Shown piece by piece: positions 34,154-41,269 of a stretch of DNA of 50,567 nucleotides. The translations under genes were made by a program, and so were the position numbers. The DNA lies in contig SVEM01000010.1 of the NCBI GenBank assembly GCA_015057375.1, positions 1 through 50,567 on the forward strand, in the 5' to 3' direction. The notes beneath the pieces are model-generated. The model made no database searches. It was not told where the DNA came from and saw only the letters and a program-made list of their open reading frames with translations. How positions within the stretch are numbered: position 1 is the stretch's first letter; each line of letters starts with the position of its first letter. This DNA comes from Lachnospiraceae bacterium (lineage in GTDB: Bacteria; Bacillota; Clostridia; Lachnospirales; Lachnospiraceae).

Positions 34154-36421
34154 CTATAATATTCTCGTCAATTTTGCAAAAGAGGCTTTCATTTTTCGTG
34201 TTCCGTAGTTGTCAAACTCTACGGTTACTGTAGGGTCATTATCAGCATCGGTTATATCTTTTATTATGCCTTCACCAAATTTAATATGCTTAACTCTGTC
34301 ATTGACAGACAGGTCAAATGAAGAAGGAGACATATCATTTGGCTTGCTAAATCCTTTTTTGATATATGGATTATCAAAGAAAATATTGGATTTTTTATTT
34401 TGTGGCTTATATGAAAATGTATCTTGTTTAAAAGATAAGGTTTCTTGTTTGTGATGAGAAACATTTCCCTGTTCGTTTATAAGATATCTTGGTATTTCTC
34501 TTATAAATCTTGAAGGAGCATTAAACATTATATCGCCGTTACGCATACGCCTTGCAGCACAACTTATGGTAAGCGTGTCCATGGCACGGGTTATGCCGAC
34601 ATAGCATAATCTGCGTTCTTCTTCGAGATCTGAATTATCGGCAGCATATATTGCCATATCGGAAGGGAATATTCCGTCTTCCATACCGCACATGAAAACA
34701 TGTGGAAATTCCAATCCTTTTGCACCGTGAAGGGTCATAAGGAGGACAACATTACTGTCAGTATCTGTCATGTCAATATCAGAAATAAGTGCGACATTTT
34801 CAAGGAAGAGACTGAGCGAAGAGCCTTCTTCTTCGGGTTCAAAGGAAACGGCCTTGTTAATAAGTTCTTGAATATTCTCGATACGTGAATTGGCATCGTC
34901 AGTACCTTCGGCATATAAATCATCAAGATATCCCGTATCAGAAAGAATATCATTTATAAGTTCATGCACAGGATATTCTTCTGAAGATAACTTGTATCTG
35001 TAATTTTCAATCATCGCCACAAATTCATTGATTTTGATGAGTGAACGGTTAATGCCATCTATATGTGATGCATCTTTTAATGCGTCATAGAAGCTTATAT
35101 CATGAATATCAGCATAATTCATTATCCTGTCAATGGTTGTAAGACCGATGCCTCTTTTAGGAATATTGATAATACGTCTTACGGCAATGTCATCAAGACC
35201 GTTATCAACAGTTTTAAGGTATGCAAGAACATCTTTTATTTCTTTTCTGTGATAGAAGTTGATTCCTCCGACTATCTTATAAGGAATATTGCGAAGAACC
35301 ATGTTTTCTTCAAATATACGGGATTGTGCATTGGTTCTGTATAAAATTGCATAATCCTTGTATGAAGCTGTTCCGTACTTTACGCCTTCATAAATATCTT
35401 TTGTAATGCCTGCTGCTTCTTCATGATCACTTTCATAGCGGACATATTTTATAGGTAATCCTTCGCCCTTATCACACCATAATTTCTTTTCTTTTCGCAT
35501 GGAATTGTTGGCAATTACCTCATTAGCAGCATTAAGAATCGTGCTTGTAGAACGATAGTTTTGTTCAAGCCTTATGATGGTTGTCCCTTTGTATACTTTT
35601 TCAAAATTAAGTATATTATAAATGTTAGCTCCACGGAACTTGTAAATAGACTGGTCATCATCACCTACCACACATATATTACTTTCAGTATCAAAGCCAT
35701 CATCCTGTGGCTTTGTAAGAAGGGAAAGCAGCACAAATTGTGCAGTATTGGTATCCTGATATTCATCTACATGTATATATCTGAAACGGTTGTGATAATA
35801 CATTCTTGCCTGTTCGTCTGTTTGAAATAATTTTACGGTATTTACAAGAAGATCATCAAAGTCCATGGCGTTATTTTTGAAAAGGCGTTCCTGATATTCT
35901 TTATATATCTCAGCATACATGGTTGCTCTGAAATCCCCTTTGCTGTCCATAGCATATTGCTCAGGAGATATAAGTTCATTCTTATTGGAAGAAATAACCG
36001 ACAGGGCTTTCTTTTCATTAATAACTTTAGGATCAATATTGCGTCTTTTTAGTATGGCTTTTATTGCAGATTTTGAATCATCTGTATCATATATTGTAAA
36101 ACTTCTTTCGTAACCGAGAGAATCACCGAAGCGTCTTAAAATACGTACACATGTGGAGTGAAATGTACTTACCCATATATTCTGTGCATCATCACCGACA
36201 ATATTATTAATACGTTCACGCATCTCATCAGCAGCTTTATTGGTAAATGTAAGTGCTATAATGTTCCACGGACTGACATTATGCTGACTTATAAGGTATG
36301 CAATACGATATGTAAGAACCCTTGTTTTACCTGAACCGGCACCTGCAAGAATGAGAAGAGGACCGTCATTATGTGTTACGGCAGCCAGTTGTTCTTTATT
36401 TAACCCGTTAAGTATTTCCAT
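34154..36421 (-). CDS. pcrA: ATP-dependent DNA helicase PcrA (UvrD/Rep superfamily 1)
   Basis: A 755-residue 3'-5' helicase for repair and for removing proteins from DNA. Visible: N-terminal LNKEQLAAVTHNDGPLLILAGAGSGKTRVL (Walker A), ALTFTNKAADEMRERI, VDEYQDTN, VVGDDDQSIYKFRGA, LEQNYRST, and the late LMTLHGAKGLEFPHVF and RRLCYVGITRA boxes. The C-terminal Tudor-like region has NDRVKHIKFGEGIIKDI, which in PcrA binds RNA polymerase. Confidence 0.96.
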   Translation of the reverse strand: MEILNGLNKEQLAAVTHNDGPLLILAGAGSGKTRVLTYRIAYLISQHNVSPWNIIALTFTNKAADEMRERINNIVGDDAQNIWVSTFHSTCVRILRRFGDSLGYERSFTIYDTDDSKSAIKAILKRRNIDPKVINEKKALSVISSNKNELISPEQYAMDSKGDFRATMYAEIYKEYQERLFKNNAMDFDDLLVNTVKLFQTDEQARMYYHNRFRYIHVDEYQDTNTAQFVLLSLLTKPQDDGFDTESNICVVGDDDQSIYKFRGANIYNILNFEKVYKGTTIIRLEQNYRSTSTILNAANEVIANNSMRKEKKLWCDKGEGLPIKYVRYESDHEEAAGITKDIYEGVKYGTASYKDYAILYRTNAQSRIFEENMVLRNIPYKIVGGINFYHRKEIKDVLAYLKTVDNGLDDIAVRRIINIPKRGIGLTTIDRIMNYADIHDISFYDALKDASHIDGINRSLIKINEFVAMIENYRYKLSSEEYPVHELINDILSDTGYLDDLYAEGTDDANSRIENIQELINKAVSFEPEEEGSSLSLFLENVALISDIDMTDTDSNVVLLMTLHGAKGLEFPHVFMCGMEDGIFPSDMAIYAADNSDLEEERRLCYVGITRAMDTLTISCAARRMRNGDIMFNAPSRFIREIPRYLINEQGNVSHHKQETLSFKQDTFSYKPQNKKSNIFFDNPYIKKGFSKPNDMSPSSFDLSVNDRVKHIKFGEGIIKDITDADNDPTVTVEFDNYGTRKMKASFAKLTRIL

Positions 36422-36446
36422 TCAAAAAACCTCCAAACATATGTTT

Positions 36447-36475
36447 ACTTTATCATACGGTAAAGCGTATGTCAA
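36447..36475 (-). promoter_or_regulatory. Candidate promoter of pcrA
   Basis: On the minus strand TTGACA (plus 36470-36475) and TAAAGT (plus 36447-36452) have 17-base spacing, with an extended TGA just before the -10 box, 26 bases upstream of the pcrA start. Confidence 0.6.
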
Positions 36476-36513
36476 AGGGATATTTTTTAATAAAAAAATA
36501 TCAAAAAAATGTG

Positions 36514-36542
36514 TTGACAACAAAAATATTTGATGCTAATGT
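36514..36542 (+). promoter_or_regulatory. Candidate promoter of the Tad locus
   Basis: TTGACA (36514-36519) and TAATGT (36537-36542) with 17-base spacing and an extended TG at 36534-36535. It would give a leader of about 165 bases that holds an imperfect dyad (AACC..TGAATAATTCA..GGTT, 36598-36621). No known riboswitch is recognised in the 292-base gap between pcrA and the Tad ATPase gene. Confidence 0.5.
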
Positions 36543-36713
36543 AATAAGCACATTAATTCTTGTGCACAGATTAGTGTTTCTTTTAAGTAATCATTTTAAC
36601 CGGTGAATAATTCACAAGGTTACTCGTAGTTTCTATTAATCATTGTTTATCTATTTATTCAAAATGATAGGACAAAAGTAGTATTTTTATTGTTTGGAGG
36701 GATGTATTCTTCT

Positions 36714-37841
36714 ATGCAGGAACAGACAGAGTTTGATAATGTTCTTGACGAGCTTCTTGATTATTTTATACATGTAGAAAGACAGACACTTCTTTTGGTA
36801 CAGCGCGGTATCAAGTCAAGGAAGGATCTGATGCAGTCTGCAGATGATTACCTTTCTGAACGTGGAATATCTGTTAATCTCAGAAAGTATATTGTAGAGC
36901 ATTTCGGAAGATTTATATGGGGTTATTATCTGCTTGAGGAAGCAATTAATGATGAAGACATATCTGATATTAAAGTTCTTGGTTATGATAATGTACGTAT
37001 TAAGCGCAGAGGTAAAAGAATGAGTACGGACATTCGTTTTCCGAGTAAATCTGATTATAAGCGGTTTGTCTCAATGGTTGCAGTAAAAAATCGGACGAAT
37101 CTGGCTGATATTAATGCGATTCAGTCTTTTACGGACAAGGACAGTAACAGCAATTTTATTTTACGATTCAATATTACAACGGATTTTGTTAACTCTACGG
37201 ATACACCATATATTCATATTCGAAAGATTCCAAAAAAGAAGTATACAATAGAACAGTTGATTGAATTTGGTATGCTGACAGATGATATGGCAGAATATCT
37301 TTTAGAGGCAGTAAAAGAGTCGGGAGGTATTATATTTACCGGCAAAGGTGCTAGCGGTAAAACTACACTTATGAATGTTCTTCTTGAACATATTCCTCAT
37401 GACAAAAGCGGTCTTGTTATTCAGGAGAACGAGGAGCTTTTCAGTGTCACACATCCGGATATGATGTTTCAACATATAGTTATGCCGGGCGGCGAAGGTA
37501 AGATTCAGTATGATCTTAAGGATCTTGGCAGAAACGGACTGCTGACGGATATCGATTATTTTATTATCGGAGAGATAAAGGGAGGAGAAGCACTTTATCT
37601 TCTTAATGCCGGATATACCGGACATAAGTGTTGGGCTTCAGTACACGGAATGGACAGTACAAGCGCAATTGATAAGCTTGCTGATTATGTGAAATATGAG
37701 AGTGATTATTCGTTAAAAGATATCAGAAAGATGCTTATGGGTATGAAGACAGTTGTTTACCTTAAAGATTTTAAAGTATGTGAAATATCTGAGATAAAAG
37801 ATTACAAGGACGGTGAGTTAATATATGAAAGGGTCTACTGA
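36714..37841 (+). CDS. Tad/CpaF-type pilus assembly ATPase
   Basis: A 375-residue secretion ATPase (T2SS/T4SS E superfamily, TadA/CpaF type) that powers pilus assembly. The N-terminal part contains the CpaF-like DISDIKVLGYDNVRIKRRGKRM. The ATPase core has Walker A in IIFTGKGASGKTTLMN, an Asp/Glu box VIQENEELF, and GEIKGGEALYLLNAGYTGHKCWASVHG, equivalent to the Walker B/His box. Start is uncertain: GGAGG (36696-36700) is 1 base from ATG 36702 and 13 bases from ATG 36714. Its end overlaps the next gene by 17 bases. Confidence 0.85.
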   Translation: MQEQTEFDNVLDELLDYFIHVERQTLLLVQRGIKSRKDLMQSADDYLSERGISVNLRKYIVEHFGRFIWGYYLLEEAINDEDISDIKVLGYDNVRIKRRGKRMSTDIRFPSKSDYKRFVSMVAVKNRTNLADINAIQSFTDKDSNSNFILRFNITTDFVNSTDTPYIHIRKIPKKKYTIEQLIEFGMLTDDMAEYLLEAVKESGGIIFTGKGASGKTTLMNVLLEHIPHDKSGLVIQENEELFSVTHPDMMFQHIVMPGGEGKIQYDLKDLGRNGLLTDIDYFIIGEIKGGEALYLLNAGYTGHKCWASVHGMDSTSAIDKLADYVKYESDYSLKDIRKMLMGMKTVVYLKDFKVCEISEIKDYKDGELIYERVY

Positions 37842-38712
37842 TAAATCAGAGGCTAAGGTTAGTTATTTAATCAGATGGCTTAACAAAAGATATTATGAGA
37901 GAAAGCAAAAAGAAAAGAAAGTACAAGAGTCTTTGGGAAATCATAAAAATATTTCTTTTCTGTATAGGCTTGATCTGATGCTTGAACATAGTGGTATACG
38001 TAATATAATCAGAGGAATGAATGCAGAGTTATACATTATATGTTCTATAGTTGTATATGCACTTGTATCTATATTTGTTTATCATCTTACAGATAGTTTT
38101 CTTATAGCTGTATCAGCGTTGTTTGTTCTGATTTCATTTTCTTATATTGTCTTATATATTTTATCCGGTATTTATTACTCCGGACTCGAAAAAGAGCTTA
38201 TGACATTTCTTAATCTTGTAGAGAATTTCAGCAAAACTGAGAAAGATATTGTACAGATTTTTAAAAAGACACTTTTTTATATAAGAGAGCCGCTAAAAAC
38301 TCTTGTTTCAGATTTTTGCAATGAGGCTGAAAGTTCCGGAAACATCCAGATGGCATTTGATAACATTATATTTCGTATAGAGCATGTAAAATGTCGTGAG
38401 ATTATGAGGAATTTTCAGGTGTGTTCAAAGTATGAAGCTAATTATGATACAGTGGTGAAAGATATTAGGGCTAGTATGATTGATTATCTGGAAATCAGAA
38501 ATGAAAGAAAATCTATTATAAATAATGCAAGGGCTGAGATAGTAATTTTAGTTTTAGCTGCAGCAGGTATTGTTACATTATTTTCAGAAATAACTTCTGA
38601 TTTGCCTAATCTTCTTATGGGAACTTTTATCGGTAATATAATCATTTTTTACTGCTGTATCGTATTAGTTATATGTTTTGTACTTATGATTACATTTGAT
38701 AAAAGGGGATGA
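37825..38712 (+). CDS. TadB-like inner-membrane pilus assembly protein
   Basis: A 295-residue protein with a basic N-terminus, two close membrane segments (about residues 75-118), a ~120-residue cytoplasmic helical domain (LEKELMTFLNLVENFSKTEKDIVQIF to ECREIMRNFQVC-like), and two C-terminal membrane segments ending LVICFVLMITF. This layout matches TadB/GspF-type platform proteins. Sequence similarity to known TadB is only felt, not measured. It overlaps the ATPase gene and the next gene, so translation is coupled. Confidence 0.7.
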   Translation: MKGSTDKSEAKVSYLIRWLNKRYYERKQKEKKVQESLGNHKNISFLYRLDLMLEHSGIRNIIRGMNAELYIICSIVVYALVSIFVYHLTDSFLIAVSALFVLISFSYIVLYILSGIYYSGLEKELMTFLNLVENFSKTEKDIVQIFKKTLFYIREPLKTLVSDFCNEAESSGNIQMAFDNIIFRIEHVKCREIMRNFQVCSKYEANYDTVVKDIRASMIDYLEIRNERKSIINNARAEIVILVLAAAGIVTLFSEITSDLPNLLMGTFIGNIIIFYCCIVLVICFVLMITFDKRG

Positions 38713-39376
38713 CAGTATTAACAGAAAAATAATGACTTTTCTAACCGGGAACGGTGTCACGTTTATGTTTCCGGATATTACAGTAACAGTGTATATATGT
38801 GCTGTTATTGTATTGGGAATAATCTTTTCAATTCTAATGTCTATTATAAACATATGGCTGGTTTTTCCGGGATTTCTTATTGGTCTTATGTTGCTTCCGT
38901 TAGTTATCATTATTTCTAATAATACAGATAATAATAATATGCTGCCTGATATAGAAAGTATATACGATATTTTAAGAATACAGGCCAGAGCAGGGATTTT
39001 CATTAAAGATTCTCTTGCAGACTGTTATATGATGGTGACAGATAAGCGGCTTAAGGCGGCATTGCTTGTATTGTGTAATAAAGTTAGTATTAACAGTACA
39101 ATTGAGGAAGCTGTGGAGGAGTTCAATTCAAAATTTAATAACAGGCATATAGATGTACTTTGCATTGTTCTTAATCAGGCACAGTCAAGCGGAAAGACGG
39201 TGCAGATTCTTTCAGATATGAGTGAACAGATAAGATTGGTAAGAAAGTCACATTCAATAAGAGAAAAGGGAAGACTTGAAAGACGTATTGAAATAATAGA
39301 GCTTCTCATATTTGTCGGAGTAATAGCCATAGGCATATATTCTATGGGATCAGAAATTGCCAAAATAATCATTTAA
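38696..39376 (+). CDS. TadC-like inner-membrane pilus assembly protein
   Basis: A 226-residue protein with two N-terminal membrane segments (ITVTVYICAVIVLGIIFSIL and LVFPGFLIGLMLLPLVIII), a helical cytoplasmic domain with DIESIYDILRIQARAGIFIKDSLADCY and VLNQAQSSGKTVQILSDMSEQIR, and a C-terminal membrane helix. The domain pattern (paired QA..G..-S/G helices) is that of the T2SSF/TadC family. The start is unclear: TTG 38696 overlaps tadB, ATG 38732 lacks a ribosome binding site, and the only good site (AAAAGGGG, 38701-38708) points to an ATT at 38717. Confidence 0.72.
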   Translation: MIKGDDSINRKIMTFLTGNGVTFMFPDITVTVYICAVIVLGIIFSILMSIINIWLVFPGFLIGLMLLPLVIIISNNTDNNNMLPDIESIYDILRIQARAGIFIKDSLADCYMMVTDKRLKAALLVLCNKVSINSTIEEAVEEFNSKFNNRHIDVLCIVLNQAQSSGKTVQILSDMSEQIRLVRKSHSIREKGRLERRIEIIELLIFVGVIAIGIYSMGSEIAKIII

Positions 39377-39407
39377 TTAAATCTAAATATGAAAGGAGAA
39401 TTTGTTT

Positions 39408-39629
39408 ATGATAACAAAAGCAAAAAATTTTATAGCAGAGAAAAAGAATGCTGTTTTAGCATCAGAAAAAAGAAAACACGGAGGTAAAGAGATTATTATG
39501 GAGTTTGCTCTGGCAGCAATTGCGGTAGTTCTTGCAATGCTTTTCAGAGATCAGATTGAAGATGTAATATCGACACTCGGTACAACATTTTCAACGAAGA
39601 TAAACAGTATTTTTACAAGTAATCTGTAA
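39408..39629 (+). CDS. Flp-like type IVb pilin
   Basis: A 73-residue protein with a charged leader (about residues 1-26, ending KRKHGG), a hydrophobic stretch IIMEFALAAIAVVLAMLF and a short polar tail. This is the shape of Flp pilins: a glycine at the cleavage site, then a Glu-Phe/Tyr a few residues in, then a membrane helix. It is the best candidate for the major pilin. AAAGGAG (39392-39398) fixes ATG 39408. It follows tadC after 31 bases. Confidence 0.72.
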   Translation: MITKAKNFIAEKKNAVLASEKRKHGGKEIIMEFALAAIAVVLAMLFRDQIEDVISTLGTTFSTKINSIFTSNL

Positions 39630-39654
39630 CTCATATTTCGGAGGGTAATCATTT

Positions 39655-40068
39655 ATGAAGAATAATAGTAAAAAGTTAGGAAGTATAGGGAAATTGTTGC
39701 CTGTAATGCTTGGAATGTGCACTGCAGCTGTGATGTCATTAATGTATATAAATTACATGAAGCAAATGGACATCCGCGAAGAGGTATCCAAGCTTGCGAG
39801 ACAGTATACTTTGCGAATGGAAACAGAGGGATGTTTTACTAATGAAGCTACTATGGGACTTACTGAAAAGCTTATGTCGTTAGGAGGCAAAGATATAAGC
39901 TATACAGGATCAACTTTTACTCCTTGTGATTATGGCACAAGAATTTATTTGTGTATAAGGGTTAAGATGCCTGTTCCTGATACTGTGTTTAACGACTTGT
40001 TTGGCATTGAATCAAAGGAAACGTATAAAGAAATATACATTAAAAATTCTACAACAGCAAAGAATTAG
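39655..40068 (+). CDS. TadE-like pseudopilin (DUF4320-like)
   Basis: A 137-residue protein with a basic leader (residues 1-14), one membrane helix (LLPVMLGMCTAAVMSLMYINYM), and an extracellular part with EEVSKLARQYTLRMETEGCFT and two further cysteines. The placing of the helix, and the phrase ending LRMETEG, resemble DUF4320 proteins found in clostridial Tad loci (from memory). It probably acts as a minor pilin or platform partner. A good CGGAGGG precedes the ATG. Confidence 0.62.
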   Translation: MKNNSKKLGSIGKLLPVMLGMCTAAVMSLMYINYMKQMDIREEVSKLARQYTLRMETEGCFTNEATMGLTEKLMSLGGKDISYTGSTFTPCDYGTRIYLCIRVKMPVPDTVFNDLFGIESKETYKEIYIKNSTTAKN

Positions 40069-40076
40069 GTGGATTT

Positions 40077-40619
40077 ATGAAAAAAAGAGGAAAAATAGAG
40101 TACATTGCTGCTTATATGATTATATGTTTTACAGGACTTCTTATGTTATTTTCATTTTCGGTAAAAGAAGTGCGTCAAAATGAGATATTTATAAAAGATG
40201 GTCTTGACAGTGCATGTCTTGCAGCAGCGTTGATAGATTTGGAAGATTATGCAAAAGACAGATTTATATTTATACCGAATTATGAATATAACAGGCAGAT
40301 ATTTCTTAATGCGTTAAAAGAGAATTTAAACCTTAATAATGATTATACTCCGAAAGAAAAAGCGTTATTTGATAGGATAACCGTACATGAATTTATTATT
40401 TACAACATCGCCGATGGTGAATTGTATACTTACAGATATTCTGATGGAAAAATGCCTGTATTAAAAACAGAAGGTTATGATAAGAACAAAAGGACGCCGG
40501 ATGGGACACTTATAGAGTCGTCTACGATTTATGCTGATATAGGTATGAATGTAACTTCATTTGCCGGTGTAACAAAATATGTTCATGTAAAATCATCAGT
40601 TGATGTTGTAAATAATTAG
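40077..40619 (+). CDS. TadE/TadG-like minor pseudopilin
   Basis: A 180-residue protein: short basic leader MKKRGKIEYIAAYMII, one membrane helix to about residue 28, then an extracellular alpha/beta region. Glu8-Tyr9 after the glycine-containing leader resembles the pilin E-Y pair, which suggests processing by the prepilin peptidase encoded downstream. There is no recognisable enzyme motif. It starts 8 bases after the preceding stop. I assign it to the pilus by position, leader type and topology, not by family. Confidence 0.6.
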   Translation: MKKRGKIEYIAAYMIICFTGLLMLFSFSVKEVRQNEIFIKDGLDSACLAAALIDLEDYAKDRFIFIPNYEYNRQIFLNALKENLNLNNDYTPKEKALFDRITVHEFIIYNIADGELYTYRYSDGKMPVLKTEGYDKNKRTPDGTLIESSTIYADIGMNVTSFAGVTKYVHVKSSVDVVNN

Positions 40620-40636
40620 AAATAGAGGGGTGTTTT

Positions 40637-41269
40637 ATGAAGCTGAAAAAGGGATTTATACGTATAGGGCTTTTCGTTATTCTTGTTGCCATTGTGGTAT
40701 CAATATATGTTTTTCTATCAAAAGACGATGGCGAAAAAATATTGGTAAGCAGGCAAAATATATTACATGGAACAATAATAACAGAGAGTAATTTTGATGA
40801 GTATGTATACACAATAAATACTGATAAAAGTATGAAACCGGATGATGTGATAATGGAAAAAGAACAGATTATAGGTCGTTCAGTAATATATGATATTGCA
40901 GGAAACACAATAATTACTGATAGTGTATTGTCTGATGAAGAAGAGATTGCAATACATATGAATAATCCTGTGATATCAGGTATAAAAGCAACAGATATTT
41001 CGCAATTTTCAGGAGGAATAGTAAGAAAAGGTGATTATATTGATATCTCAGTGATAGACAATATAACAGGAGCATGTGCGGATGTTTTAGAAAACGTATA
41101 TGTTTTTGGTGCATATAATTCAGATGGCACATTAATAGAAGATAATAACGGATATGCAATGATTATTAATATTCTTATCGAAAAGGAGCATGAGCAGCAT
41201 CTTAATTCAATGTTATCTAAAGGAACAATCAGAATATGTAAGCATGAAAAGAGGTATGCGGATGAGTAA
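40637..41269 (+). CDS. CpaB/RcpC-like SAF-domain pilus protein
   Basis: A 210-residue protein with one N-terminal membrane anchor (IGLFVILVAIVVSIYVFL) and a SAF domain: ILVSRQNILHGTIITESNFDEY, then IIGRSVIYDIAGNTIITDSVL, the usual two strands of CpaB. A later part, IVRKGDYIDISVID followed by NITG and a dimer-like ending, also fits CpaB/RcpC. In Gram-positives, which lack an outer membrane, its role is not clear; wall binding is a guess. It overlaps the next gene by 8 bases. Confidence 0.78.
   Translation: MKLKKGFIRIGLFVILVAIVVSIYVFLSKDDGEKILVSRQNILHGTIITESNFDEYVYTINTDKSMKPDDVIMEKEQIIGRSVIYDIAGNTIITDSVLSDEEEIAIHMNNPVISGIKATDISQFSGGIVRKGDYIDISVIDNITGACADVLENVYVFGAYNSDGTLIEDNNGYAMIINILIEKEHEQHLNSMLSKGTIRICKHEKRYADE

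Noticed and set aside
36541-36689. Cyclic-di-GMP riboswitch upstream of the Tad locus
   Set aside because: Looked for because pilus loci are often so controlled, but the conserved core segments could not be found; only an imperfect dyad is present.
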